From: an uncultured Lachnospiraceae bacterium
GTDB taxonomy: Bacteria > Bacillota > Clostridia > Lachnospirales > Lachnospiraceae
Direction of reading: 5' to 3'
DNA length: 9,722 nucleotides
Assembly (NCBI GenBank): GCA_902782815.1
Contig: CACZOS010000087.1
Coordinates: forward strand, 1 to 9,722
In this document: one piece after another, positions 1 to 5,820 of the stretch
How the letters are laid out: each line of letters starts with the position of its first letter
Numbering within the stretch: position 1 is the stretch's first letter
Notes under the pieces: model-generated
The model's input: only the letters and a program-made list of their open reading frames with translations
Databases searched by the model: none
Told to the model about the DNA's origin: nothing
Position numbers and translations under genes: made by a program

Positions 1-327
1 GAACTTTCGGATTACCGGGGGACCTTCAGCAAAGATGAAGTTTCCCGGACTTTCTGCGTTCCCTTGTCTTTCTTTATGAATACGGAACCGGAGGTTTACC
101 GGACCCCCTACAGGCCGGTATTTGGTGATGATTTTCCCTTTGACCGTATTTACGGGGGAAGGAATTACCGCTGGCGCCGGATGGAGAAGACCACCCTTTT
201 CTATCAGTACGGGGAGTACACCATCTGGGGATTCACCGCAAGAGTCATTCGTGCTTTTACCGAGATCCTCAGGGAGGAAGCTGTTTCCACAGATCCCATG
301 GAAGAAAGGGATACCGATTTATCATGA
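1..327 (+). CDS. NUDIX hydrolase, CoA pyrophosphatase-like (C-terminal part)
   Basis: The reading frame is open from the first base, so the gene begins outside the window; 108 C-terminal residues are visible. They carry features I associate with the CoA pyrophosphatase (NudL-type) branch of the NUDIX family: a VPLSFF segment after an S-x-DEV stretch, then RPVFGDDFPF, GGRNYRWRR, and a closing IWGFTARVI helix. The catalytic Nudix box lies upstream and cannot be seen. Family members hydrolyse CoA or related nucleotide diphosphates in the cytosol, releasing 3',5'-ADP and a phosphopantetheine product. The stop codon TGA (325-327) overlaps the holA start as ATGA, which implies co-transcription and probably translational coupling. 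Family assignment rests on recalled motifs in a partial protein, so the exact substrate is unproven. Confidence 0.78.
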   Translation, partial: ELSDYRGTFSKDEVSRTFCVPLSFFMNTEPEVYRTPYRPVFGDDFPFDRIYGGRNYRWRRMEKTTLFYQYGEYTIWGFTARVIRAFTEILREEAVSTDPMEERDTDLS

Positions 328-1307
328 AAGAGATCACCGCGAACATCAGGGAAAGACAATTTCATAAGGTTTATCTTCTTACTGGAGATGAGGGATATCT
401 GATCTATCAGGCCGGAAAGATGCTGAAGGATGCCCTGGTCCACGAGGGGGATGAGATGAATTATACCCGTTATGTGGAAGGAAAGATCGATCTGGCTCAG
501 GTGGCTGATCTGGCCTCCACATTTCCCTTTTTTCAGGAAAAGAGACTTCTCTTTTTTCAGCAGACCAATATCATCAAGACCGGAAAAGATGAGTTTCTCC
601 ACATCCTGGAAAGACTTCCGGAAACCACCTGTATCATCATCAGTGAACCTGAGGTGGATAAGCGGTCCAGGACCTATAAATGGATCAGAAAAAACGGATA
701 TGTGGCGGAATTTATGAAAAAGAATCAGAAGGAGGACATCCTGCTGAAGTCTCTTGTCCGCCTTCTGGGGCAGGCAGGGAAAAAAATCCGTCAGGAGGAT
801 GCCCGTTATATTCTTTCCCTGGTGGGCGAGGATATGTTCCGTATCCGCACGGAGGCGGAGAAACTGATCGCCTATCTGGGTGAGGAGGAGATCATCAGCA
901 GGGAAGCCATTGATGAGATCATCTCACCCCAGATCCAGGACAAGATCTTCGACATGGTGACGGCTCTGGCACAGAAGAATCAGAAGCAGGCCCTGGCCTA
1001 TTATCATGATCTGGTCCTTCTCCATGAAGCTCCCATGCACATCCTTTATCTGATTATCCGTCAGTACCGGATCCTTGCGGTGATCAAATCCATGCAGACT
1101 CTTCACAAGCCGGATGGAGAGATCGCCAAAGCGGCAGGGATTCCTCCTTTCAGCATAAAAAGATACGGATCCCAGCTTCGTCTCTATAAGGAAGAACAGC
1201 TGGAGGACTGTCTGGAGAAGGCAGTAAAGCTGGAGGAAGAGATCAAGACAGGTGTCCTGCCCGACCAGGTGGGACTGGAGATGCTCCTGATCCGCCTCTG
1301 TACATGA
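324..1307 (+). CDS. holA: DNA polymerase III subunit delta
   Basis: This 327-residue protein is normal in size for HolA. The delta subunit is the wrench of the clamp loader: it opens the beta sliding clamp so the tau/delta/delta' complex can load it on primed DNA. The N terminus has the degenerate AAA+ start typical of delta (VYLLTGDEGYLI, about residues 16-27), followed by the clamp-binding region with TFPFFQEKRLLFF (about 65-77). The middle carries the helical lid region with EDMFRIRTEAEKLIAYL. The C-terminal collar domain has the LYLIIRQYRIL segment and ends EMLLIRLCT. The ATG at 324 overlaps the upstream NUDIX stop (ATGA). Only a weak, distant purine stretch (GAAAGGG, 304-310) could act as ribosome binding site, so translation is probably coupled to the gene before it. 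No strong plus-strand terminator follows before the convergent rpsT gene. Confidence 0.93.
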   Translation: MKEITANIRERQFHKVYLLTGDEGYLIYQAGKMLKDALVHEGDEMNYTRYVEGKIDLAQVADLASTFPFFQEKRLLFFQQTNIIKTGKDEFLHILERLPETTCIIISEPEVDKRSRTYKWIRKNGYVAEFMKKNQKEDILLKSLVRLLGQAGKKIRQEDARYILSLVGEDMFRIRTEAEKLIAYLGEEEIISREAIDEIISPQIQDKIFDMVTALAQKNQKQALAYYHDLVLLHEAPMHILYLIIRQYRILAVIKSMQTLHKPDGEIAKAAGIPPFSIKRYGSQLRLYKEEQLEDCLEKAVKLEEEIKTGVLPDQVGLEMLLIRLCT

Positions 1308-1356
1308 AGAAAAACATTTTCCGCGTCAGAAAGAGGAGAGTGCAAGATATAACCGA

Positions 1357-1394
1357 GAAAAAAATACCCCGGAAAGCAGCCGCTCTTTCCGGGG
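1357..1394 (-). terminator. Rho-independent terminator of rpsT
   Basis: A perfect 10-bp stem (CCCCGGAAAG at 1367-1376 pairing with CTTTCCGGGG at 1385-1394) encloses an 8-base loop. Read on the minus strand it is followed by TATTTTTTTC, the U-tract of an intrinsic terminator, 20 bases past the rpsT stop codon. On the plus strand the stem is followed by AATATAATG, which has no U-tract, so it should stop holA transcripts only weakly if at all. Confidence 0.9.
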
Positions 1395-1414
1395 AATATA
1401 ATGTCGATCTTTAA

Positions 1415-1678
1415 TTAAGCAATCTTATTAACCGCTTTGGTAAGACGGGAGATCTTTCTGGAAGCGGTATTTTTATGGTAGATACCCTTGGATGCTGCCT
1501 TGCTGATTTCAGCGATGGCATCCTTCAATGCAGCAGCCGCAGCTTCTTTATCCTGAGCGGCGATAGCAGCTTCAACCTTTTTGATATAGGTCTTTACTCT
1601 GGATTTTGCAGCCTTATTTCTAAGGGTTTTCTTTTCGATTACTAAGATTCTCTTTTTTGCAGATTTGATGTTAGCCAA
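1415..1678 (-). CDS. rpsT: 30S ribosomal protein S20
   Basis: The 87-residue product begins (L/M)ANIKSAKKRI, the universal S20 N terminus. It continues as a lysine- and alanine-rich three-helix protein with RNKAAKSRVKTYIKKV and ends in KGIYHKNTASRKISRLTKAVNKIA. S20 is a primary 16S rRNA binding protein needed for 30S assembly. The start is TTG at 1676-1678: it is the only position giving the family N terminus, and GGAGG (1687-1691, minus strand) sits a normal distance upstream. A further upstream TTG (1694-1696) abuts the Shine-Dalgarno sequence and would add six residues not found in S20. The gene is monocistronic: it has its own promoters in the divergent region and its own terminator, and it converges on holA. 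E. coli rpsT also starts with UUG and is autoregulated (established knowledge); whether that applies here is inference. Confidence 0.96.
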   Translation of the reverse strand: MANIKSAKKRILVIEKKTLRNKAAKSRVKTYIKKVEAAIAAQDKEAAAAALKDAIAEISKAASKGIYHKNTASRKISRLTKAVNKIA

Positions 1679-1734
1679 TCTGTACACCTCCAACAAAATT
1701 ATCTATAGGATATGATTCAATCTTCATGCGTTGC

Positions 1735-1762
1735 ATTATATGAGACACGGAACGTAATGCAA
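1735..1762 (-). promoter_or_regulatory. Proximal candidate promoter of rpsT
   Basis: Read on the minus strand there is TTGCAT (complement of 1757-1762), a 16-base spacer, and a perfect TATAAT -10 box (complement of 1735-1740). Transcription would start near 1728-1730 and give a leader of about 50 bases. The two hexamers overlap the arms of a perfect 8-bp inverted repeat (TTGCATTA at 1731-1738, TAATGCAA at 1755-1762), so a bound regulator could block it. Confidence 0.55.
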
Positions 1763-1774
1763 ACATACCATTAT

Positions 1775-1803
1775 ATAATAGTGGCTGGCCATGTTTTTGT
1801 CAA
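1775..1803 (-). promoter_or_regulatory. Distal candidate promoter of rpsT
   Basis: The minus strand shows a perfect TTGACA -35 (complement of 1798-1803), a 17-base spacer and TATTAT as -10 (complement of 1775-1780). This is a near-consensus vegetative promoter. Transcription from it would begin around 1768 and give a leader of roughly 90 bases that includes the proximal promoter and its inverted repeat. Confidence 0.75.
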
Positions 1804-1842
1804 GACTAAATTAGAAAATCTTCCATATCATTTCCTGCCTCC

Positions 1843-1870
1843 GGGAAAAACGTATTGCAAGCTTTTTCCC
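1843..1870. repeat. Perfect 8-bp inverted repeat across the cupin promoter
   Basis: GGGAAAAA (1843-1850) and TTTTTCCC (1863-1870) are perfect reverse complements separated by 12 bases. The candidate -35 hexamer TTGCAA (1855-1860) lies between the arms. The placement is what an operator would look like, but no regulator is known from the sequence. Confidence 0.5.
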
Positions 1871-1884
1871 ATTCATGATACAAT
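1855..1884 (+). promoter_or_regulatory. Candidate promoter of the cupin-lepA-hemW unit
   Basis: TTGCAA (1855-1860) and TACAAT (1879-1884) are separated by 18 bases. TG at 1876-1877 makes an extended -10 (TGATACAAT). A start near 1891 would leave a leader of about 48 bases before the cupin ATG. No terminator lies between the cupin gene and lepA, so this promoter probably serves lepA as well. Confidence 0.6.
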
Positions 1885-1938
1885 GAAATCTGATATATGC
1901 AGATTGACACAATTTTATGAGATAAAGGAGGATTTACC

Positions 1939-2283
1939 ATGGTAAGAAAACCGATTCTTCAGAACAGAGAAGGGCTGGGCAACGGAAAAGGCCCTGCACA
2001 AGTATTCCATATCGAGACAACGGAGGAACTGTTCGGCCACGGAAGAATGTACGCCCGGATCGTCCTGCCCCCCGGATCCTGCATCGGATGGCATCAGCAT
2101 GTGGGGGAGACGGAATCCTACTATATCCTGAAAGGGGAAGGAATTTTTACCGATAATGACGGTACCAAGACCCATGTTTTCCCGGATGATGTATGCACCA
2201 TCCTTCCCGGTCAGAGCCATGCTTTCGACAATGCCTCCGATACGGAACCTGTTGAGTTTATGGCATTGATCCACAAGGATTGA
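1939..2283 (+). CDS. Small single-domain cupin protein
   Basis: This 114-residue protein is one conserved beta-barrel cupin domain with no signal peptide or membrane segment. Cupin motif 1 is visible as [19 protein letters not shown] (about residues 50-68), with metal ligands H52, H54 and probably E59. Motif 2 is PGQSHAFDN (90-98), with H94 as the fourth ligand. It should therefore bind a divalent metal in the cytosol. Small cupins of this kind include sugar-binding, isomerase, dioxygenase and ligand-sensing proteins; the sequence does not say which. The ATG is fixed by a strong AAAGGAGG (1924-1931) seven bases upstream. lepA follows after 34 bases with no terminator, so the two are probably co-transcribed. 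A functional link to lepA is not implied by this alone. Confidence 0.85.
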   Translation: MVRKPILQNREGLGNGKGPAQVFHIETTEELFGHGRMYARIVLPPGSCIGWHQHVGETESYYILKGEGIFTDNDGTKTHVFPDDVCTILPGQSHAFDNASDTEPVEFMALIHKD

Positions 2284-2317
2284 TAACGAATATCATTCAT
2301 TTTCGGAGGAAACAATA

Positions 2318-4132
2318 TTGGCCGGAACAGACCAGAGCAAGATCAGAAATTTTTGTATAATCGCCCACATCGACCACGGTAAATCCACCCTGGCCGATCG
2401 TATCATAGAGAAAACAGGGCTGCTGACAGAGCGGGAGATGCAGGACCAGGTGCTGGATAACATGGACCTGGAGAGAGAGCGGGGCATCACCATCAAATCC
2501 CAGGCCGTGCGTACCGTCTATAAGGCGGCGGACGGGGAAGAATACATCTTTAATCTCATTGACACCCCGGGTCATGTGGATTTCAATTATGAGGTAAGCC
2601 GAAGCCTTGCCGCCTGTGAAGGTGCCATCCTTGTGGTGGATGCCGCCCAGGGGATCGAGGCACAGACCCTGGCCAATGTCTACCTGGCCATTGACGCCAA
2701 CCTGGAGATCCTCCCCGTCATCAACAAGATCGACCTGCCCAGCGCGGAGCCGGAAAGAGTGGTGGCAGAGATTGAGGATGTGATCGGCATTGAAGCCGAA
2801 GGCTGTCCTCAGATTTCCGCCAAGAACGGGATCAATATCGAAGAGGTATTTGAACAGATCGTGGAGAAGATCCCCGCACCGGGCGGAAGTCCGGACAATC
2901 CTCTCCAGGCTTTGATCTTTGACAGCATCTATGACCCCTACAAGGGCGTGATCATTTTTGCCCGGATCATGGAAGGGCGCATCCAGAGAGGCACCGATAT
3001 GCTGATGATGGCCACCGGAGCCACCGCGGAAGTGGTGGAAGTGGGTACCTTCGGCGCAGGCCAGTTCATCCCCTGTGAAGAACTTTCCGCCGGCATGGTT
3101 GGCTACATCACCGCCAGCCTGAAAAATGTGAAGGATACCCGGGTGGGCGACACAGTGACGGATGCGGCAAGACCCTGTAAAGATCCTCTTCCCGGCTACA
3201 AAAAGGTTCTTCCCATGGTCTATTGCGGCATCTTCCCGGCGGACGGAGCCAAATATCCGGATCTGAGAGATGCTCTTGAGAAACTCCAGCTGAATGACGC
3301 TGCCCTTCAGTATGAACCCGAGACCTCTGTGGCCCTCGGCTTCGGTTTCCGCTGCGGATTCCTGGGCCTTTTGCACCTGGAGATCATCCAGGAAAGGCTG
3401 GAGCGGGAGTATAATCTGGATCTGGTGTCCACCGCTCCCAGCGTGATCTATAAAGTGCATCTTACGGACGGAACCTGTTTTGACCTGACCAATCCCACCA
3501 ATCTGCCGGATCCTTCCACCATAGAGTATATGGAGGAACCTATTGTATCCGCGGAGATCATGGTGACCAAGGATTATGTGGGTCCCATCATGACCCTCTG
3601 CCAGGAACGCCGGGGAACCTATGTTTCCATGGAATACATGGAGGAGACCCGGGCCCTGCTTAAATATGAACTGCCTCTGAATGAGATCATCTATGACTTC
3701 TTTGACGCATTGAAATCGAGATCCAGGGGGTACGCTTCCTTTGACTATGAGCTGAAAGGCTATCAGGAGTCCTCCCTGGTGAAACTGGATATCCTCATCA
3801 ACCGGGAACAGGTGGATGCCTTATCCTTCATCGTTCATTCCTCCAGTGCCTATGAGAGGGGGAGGAAATACTGTGAAAAGCTTAAGGAAGAGATACCCAG
3901 ACATCTTTTTGAGATCCCTATCCAGGCAGCCATCGGGAGCAAGATCATCGCCCGTGAGACGGTGAAGGCGGTCCGCAAGGACGTGCTGGCCAAATGCTAC
4001 GGCGGCGATATCAGCCGGAAGAAGAAACTTCTGGAAAAACAGAAAGAAGGAAAAAAACGTATGCGGCAGATCGGCAGCGTAGAGGTGCCTCAGAAGGCAT
4101 TCTTAAGCGTGCTGAAGCTGGATGAGGACTGA
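2318..4132 (+). CDS. lepA: Elongation factor 4 (translational GTPase LepA)
   Basis: The 604-residue protein has the normal EF-4 length. LepA is a ribosome-binding GTPase related to EF-G, implicated in back-translocation and in initiation or assembly of ribosomes under stress. GTPase motifs are intact: G1 AHIDHGKST (16-24), G2 region [10 protein letters not shown] (53-62), G3 DTPGH (82-86), G4 NKID (136-139) and G5 SAK (167-169). EF-G-like domains follow, with [15 protein letters not shown] marking domain III and [11 protein letters not shown] after it. The LepA-specific C-terminal domain has the basic [19 protein letters not shown] stretch and ends [12 protein letters not shown]. The start is TTG (2318-2320): [20 protein letters not shown] directly follows, and CGGAGGA lies seven bases upstream (2304-2310). 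A hairpin begins immediately after the stop codon. Translation in the other frames and on the opposite strand gives only shadow ORFs. Confidence 0.97.
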   Translation: MAGTDQSKIRNFCIIAHIDHGKSTLADRIIEKTGLLTEREMQDQVLDNMDLERERGITIKSQAVRTVYKAADGEEYIFNLIDTPGHVDFNYEVSRSLAACEGAILVVDAAQGIEAQTLANVYLAIDANLEILPVINKIDLPSAEPERVVAEIEDVIGIEAEGCPQISAKNGINIEEVFEQIVEKIPAPGGSPDNPLQALIFDSIYDPYKGVIIFARIMEGRIQRGTDMLMMATGATAEVVEVGTFGAGQFIPCEELSAGMVGYITASLKNVKDTRVGDTVTDAARPCKDPLPGYKKVLPMVYCGIFPADGAKYPDLRDALEKLQLNDAALQYEPETSVALGFGFRCGFLGLLHLEIIQERLEREYNLDLVSTAPSVIYKVHLTDGTCFDLTNPTNLPDPSTIEYMEEPIVSAEIMVTKDYVGPIMTLCQERRGTYVSMEYMEETRALLKYELPLNEIIYDFFDALKSRSRGYASFDYELKGYQESSLVKLDILINREQVDALSFIVHSSSAYERGRKYCEKLKEEIPRHLFEIPIQAAIGSKIIARETVKAVRKDVLAKCYGGDISRKKKLLEKQKEGKKRMRQIGSVEVPQKAFLSVLKLDED

Positions 4133-4149
4133 TCCGGATCCGATCCGGA
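4133..4149 (+). repeat. Short hairpin directly after lepA stop
   Basis: TCCGGAT (4133-4139) and ATCCGGA (4143-4149) are perfect inverted repeats around a CCG loop, starting on the base after the lepA TGA. It has no U-tract, so it is not an obvious terminator; it could protect the lepA 3' end. The word ATCCGGAT also occurs just after the hemW stop and in several coding regions, so it may simply be common in this genome. Confidence 0.5.
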
Positions 4150-4174
4150 CCGAACCTTTCCGTTATAAAGCTAA

Positions 4175-4213
4175 GGGCATGAATGCCGGTGAAGGCATCA
4201 TGCCCTATTGTTT
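4175..4213 (+). terminator. Hairpin with weak U-tract between lepA and hemW (attenuator-like)
   Basis: GGGCATG (4175-4181) pairs with CATGCCC (4199-4205), and ATGCC (4183-4187) pairs with GGCAT (4194-4198). Together they give 12 bp interrupted by a single bulged A and closed by the 6-base loop GGTGAA. The stem is followed by TATTGTTT. The tail is interrupted, so this is more likely a partial terminator or attenuator that lowers hemW expression relative to lepA, or an mRNA processing/stability structure. Confidence 0.6.
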
Positions 4214-4238
4214 ACCGCAGGCAAAACAGAGGTGCAGG

Positions 4239-5450
4239 ATGAAGAAGGAGACCGGAAACAGGAAAAAGCGGGAGATGGAGATCTACATCCATATTCCTTT
4301 CTGCTTAAGAAAATGTAATTACTGTGATTTTTTGTCCTTTCCCTCCGGCAAAGAAGTGCAGGATGCCTATACCTTGTCTTTGTGCCATGAGATCAGGCAG
4401 ACGGAGGAGTATCTTTTTCAGGGAAGGGAGAGATCTGAGGCCGGACCCCGGGAAGATCTGCCGGTGCGCAGCATCTTTTTCGGGGGAGGTACGCCAAGTC
4501 TTCTTTCTATATATAATATGGAACGGATCATCCGTCAGCTGAATTCCTCCTTTCCTGCCGCCAAAGGGGCAGAGATCAGCCTGGAGGCAAATCCGGGAAC
4601 CCTGACAGAAGAGAAACTTTCTGCCTTCCGGGAGCTGGGGATCAACCGGCTCAGCATCGGTCTTCAGTCCACGGAGGACCGTTGTCTGAAAATGCTGGGC
4701 AGAATCCATACCTTTTCGGAATTTCTTCACAATTACCGGCAGGCAAGAGACCTGGGATTTGACAATATCAACCTGGATATCATGAGCGGGCTGCCGGACC
4801 AGTCCCTGTCCTCCTATCTGGAAACTCTGAGGATCGTGACGGAGCTGAAACCCGACCACATCTCTTCCTACAGCCTGATTCTGGAGGAGGGAACTCCTTT
4901 TTACAGGGACGAAAAACTGAAAGCCCGGCTGCCGGATGAGGATACCGAACGGGAAATGTATGAGAAGACAGGAGAGATTCTGGCGGATAGTGGCTATGAC
5001 CGGTATGAGATATCCAATTATGCCAGAGAAGGAAAGGAATGCATCCACAATCTGGGATACTGGGAAGGGGTTCCTTATCTGGGGATGGGACTGGGAGCTT
5101 CATCCTTCTGGAGAGAGGAGGGTAAGGCCATGCGGTTTTCCAATACAACAGACCTTTCTTCCTATTTAGAAACCCCCTTCAAAGACTTCCCTGTTCGTGA
5201 GGATTTCTGTCAGCTTACCCGAAAAGAACAGATGGAGGAGTTCATGTTCCTGGGCATGAGAAAGACCCGGGGAGTGGATGGTAAAGAGTTTGAGAAAAGA
5301 TTCGGTTTCAGGATGGAAGAAATCTTCGGGGAGGTTATGGACCGGTATATTTCCATGGATCTTCTGGCCAGGGAGGAAAGCAGGCTTTTTCTTACCCGCC
5401 GGGGAATAAATGTGAGCAACAGGATTTTCAGCGATTTTCTTCTCGACTGA
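4239..5450 (+). CDS. hemW: Radical SAM heme chaperone HemW (coproporphyrinogen dehydrogenase-like)
   Basis: From this start the protein has 403 residues, normal for HemW. The radical-SAM cluster motif is IHIPFCLRKCNYCDF with cysteines 22, 26 and 29. The residue two after the third cysteine is phenylalanine, as in HemW, where true HemN has a fourth cysteine. FFGGGTPSLL, the SAM-contacting glycine motif, follows, then LEANPGTL, RLSIGLQS, NLDIMSGLPDQ and the HemW-type HNLGYWEG...YLGMGLGASSF. HemW binds heme and is thought to deliver it to respiratory or other hemoproteins rather than oxidise coproporphyrinogen. ATG 4239 is chosen for the GAGGTG (4229-4234) just upstream. ATG 4275 (391 residues, beginning MEIYIHIPF, as many homologues do) is a real alternative. 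An upstream ATG at 4122 would overlap lepA and code through the hairpin, so it is not used. A structured element and a terminator follow. Confidence 0.92.
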   Translation: MKKETGNRKKREMEIYIHIPFCLRKCNYCDFLSFPSGKEVQDAYTLSLCHEIRQTEEYLFQGRERSEAGPREDLPVRSIFFGGGTPSLLSIYNMERIIRQLNSSFPAAKGAEISLEANPGTLTEEKLSAFRELGINRLSIGLQSTEDRCLKMLGRIHTFSEFLHNYRQARDLGFDNINLDIMSGLPDQSLSSYLETLRIVTELKPDHISSYSLILEEGTPFYRDEKLKARLPDEDTEREMYEKTGEILADSGYDRYEISNYAREGKECIHNLGYWEGVPYLGMGLGASSFWREEGKAMRFSNTTDLSSYLETPFKDFPVREDFCQLTRKEQMEEFMFLGMRKTRGVDGKEFEKRFGFRMEEIFGEVMDRYISMDLLAREESRLFLTRRGINVSNRIFSDFLLD

Positions 5451-5462
5451 ATCCGGATAATT

Positions 5463-5537
5463 CAAGACTCGCTTGCGAATCTTGGTGCCGGATTCGGGTC
5501 AGCTCTGCTGACAAAATTCCATTCCGAATCCGTGCAC
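5463..5537. repeat. Compact multi-hairpin intergenic element of unknown function
   Basis: Two helices abut with no linker. The first (5463-5484) pairs CAAGACTCG with CGAATCTTG (8 pairs, one C-A mismatch) around a CTTG tetraloop closed by G-C, a known stable loop type. The second pairs GTGC plus CGGATTCGG (5485-5497) with CCGAATCCG (5524-5532) and GCAC (5534-5537), 13 bp with one bulged T. Inside it is a perfect hairpin GTCAGC-TCT-GCTGAC (5498-5512), leaving the 11-base strand AAAATTCCATT unpaired on one side. There is no U-tract directly after it. It could be a dispersed REP-like repeat, a small RNA or a 3' UTR structure of hemW. It belongs to no class I can name with confidence. Confidence 0.65.
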
Positions 5538-5584
5538 ATCCTCGCGGAGCGTATATCAGACAGATCAAACGGAGGTTTTTGCCG

Positions 5585-5630
5585 GCCCCGGGAAAGAGTA
5601 TTTGCGGTCTCATTCCCGGGGCTTTTTCTG
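5585..5630 (+). terminator. Strong rho-independent terminator after hemW
   Basis: GCCCCGGGAA (5585-5594) pairs perfectly with TTCCCGGGGC (5613-5622). Past an A-A mismatch, GAG (5596-5598) also pairs with CTC (5609-5611), leaving a 10-base loop. TTTTTCTG follows. This ends the lepA-hemW transcription unit and insulates the heat-shock operon. It lies 134 bases past the hemW stop, so the element at 5463-5537 would be inside the hemW transcript. Confidence 0.92.
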
Positions 5631-5648
5631 CCTGTGTGTACATTTTCC

Positions 5649-5675
5649 CCGGAAGCCTCCCTTTAGGGATTCCGG
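5649..5675. repeat. Bulged hairpin upstream of the hrcA promoter
   Basis: CCGGAA (5649-5654) pairs with TTCCGG (5670-5675) and TCCC (5658-5661) with GGGA (5666-5669). This gives a 10-bp stem with a 3-base bulge and a TTTA loop. Neither strand has a U-tract after it. It lies between the hemW terminator and the hrcA -35 box, so it may be a fallback structure or a DNA-level site. Confidence 0.4.
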
Positions 5676-5707
5676 AAAGAAAAAGCAGGGGAATTCAAAA
5701 AATGGAC

Positions 5708-5736
5708 TTGACATCCGCAAAACTTGGTGTTAATTT
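5708..5736 (+). promoter_or_regulatory. Promoter of the hrcA heat-shock operon
   Basis: A perfect TTGACA (5708-5713) is followed by a 17-base spacer and TAATTT (5731-5736). The -10 is weak but is preceded by TG at 5728-5729, giving an extended -10. Transcription should start near 5743, just upstream of CIRCE, so HrcA bound there would block the polymerase. This is the expected vegetative-sigma promoter under HrcA control. Confidence 0.82.
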
Positions 5737-5749
5737 AAGTATGAAGATA

Positions 5750-5776
5750 TTAGCACTCGAATTAAATGAGTGCTAA
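5750..5776 (+). promoter_or_regulatory. CIRCE operator (HrcA binding site)
   Basis: TTAGCACTC (5750-5758) and GAGTGCTAA (5768-5776) flank a 9-base spacer, an exact match to the CIRCE consensus. It lies just after the predicted transcription start of hrcA and also forms a hairpin in the mRNA leader. HrcA, folded with help from GroEL, binds it and represses the operon; heat titrates GroEL and releases the block (established knowledge). Confidence 0.98.
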
Positions 5777-5820
5777 TAACTCAAAAGATAAAAAGATCAG
5801 ACAGGAGGTTGGTTGTTTTC

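Larger units (their letters stand above)
5451..5820. other. Gene-free region between hemW and hrcA
   Basis: This 370-base stretch has no believable gene. In order it holds an ATCCGGAT palindrome just after the hemW stop, a compact multi-hairpin element (5463-5537), a GGAGG-like purine run (5571-5575) with no credible ORF behind it, a strong intrinsic terminator (5585-5630), another hairpin (5649-5675), the hrcA promoter (5708-5736), CIRCE (5750-5776) and the hrcA ribosome binding site (5803-5808). Confidence 0.85.

Noticed and set aside
1712..1945. 77-codon plus-strand open frame between rpsT and the cupin
   Set aside because: It runs through two minus-strand promoters and the cupin promoter and has no upstream ribosome binding site. 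Its translation resembles no protein I know.
2297..3460. 387-codon open frame antisense to lepA
   Set aside because: It is a composition shadow of lepA, rich in His/Gly/Asp/Leu as expected from the complement of its codons, with no family motif or start signals.
4132..4139. ATCCGGAT octamer after both lepA and hemW stops as a shared signal
   Set aside because: The same or nearly the same word occurs inside lepA and dnaK, so it is probably a common word rather than a 3' end signal.
4122..4238. N-terminal extension of hemW beginning inside lepA
   Set aside because: The extra residues are not HemW-like, the region holds two hairpins, and a better ribosome binding site precedes ATG 4239.
5428..5643. 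71-codon minus-strand open frame across the structured element
   Set aside because: It is open only because the inverted repeats are GC-rich. It overlaps the hemW end and the terminator stem, with no start signals. If the element is a dispersed repeat, copies of this peptide may be annotated elsewhere, but that would not make it a gene.
5579..5776. 65-codon TTG-start open frame before hrcA
   Set aside because: It reads through a strong intrinsic terminator, the hrcA promoter and CIRCE. The GGAGG at 5571-5575 is too close to the TTG to support it.
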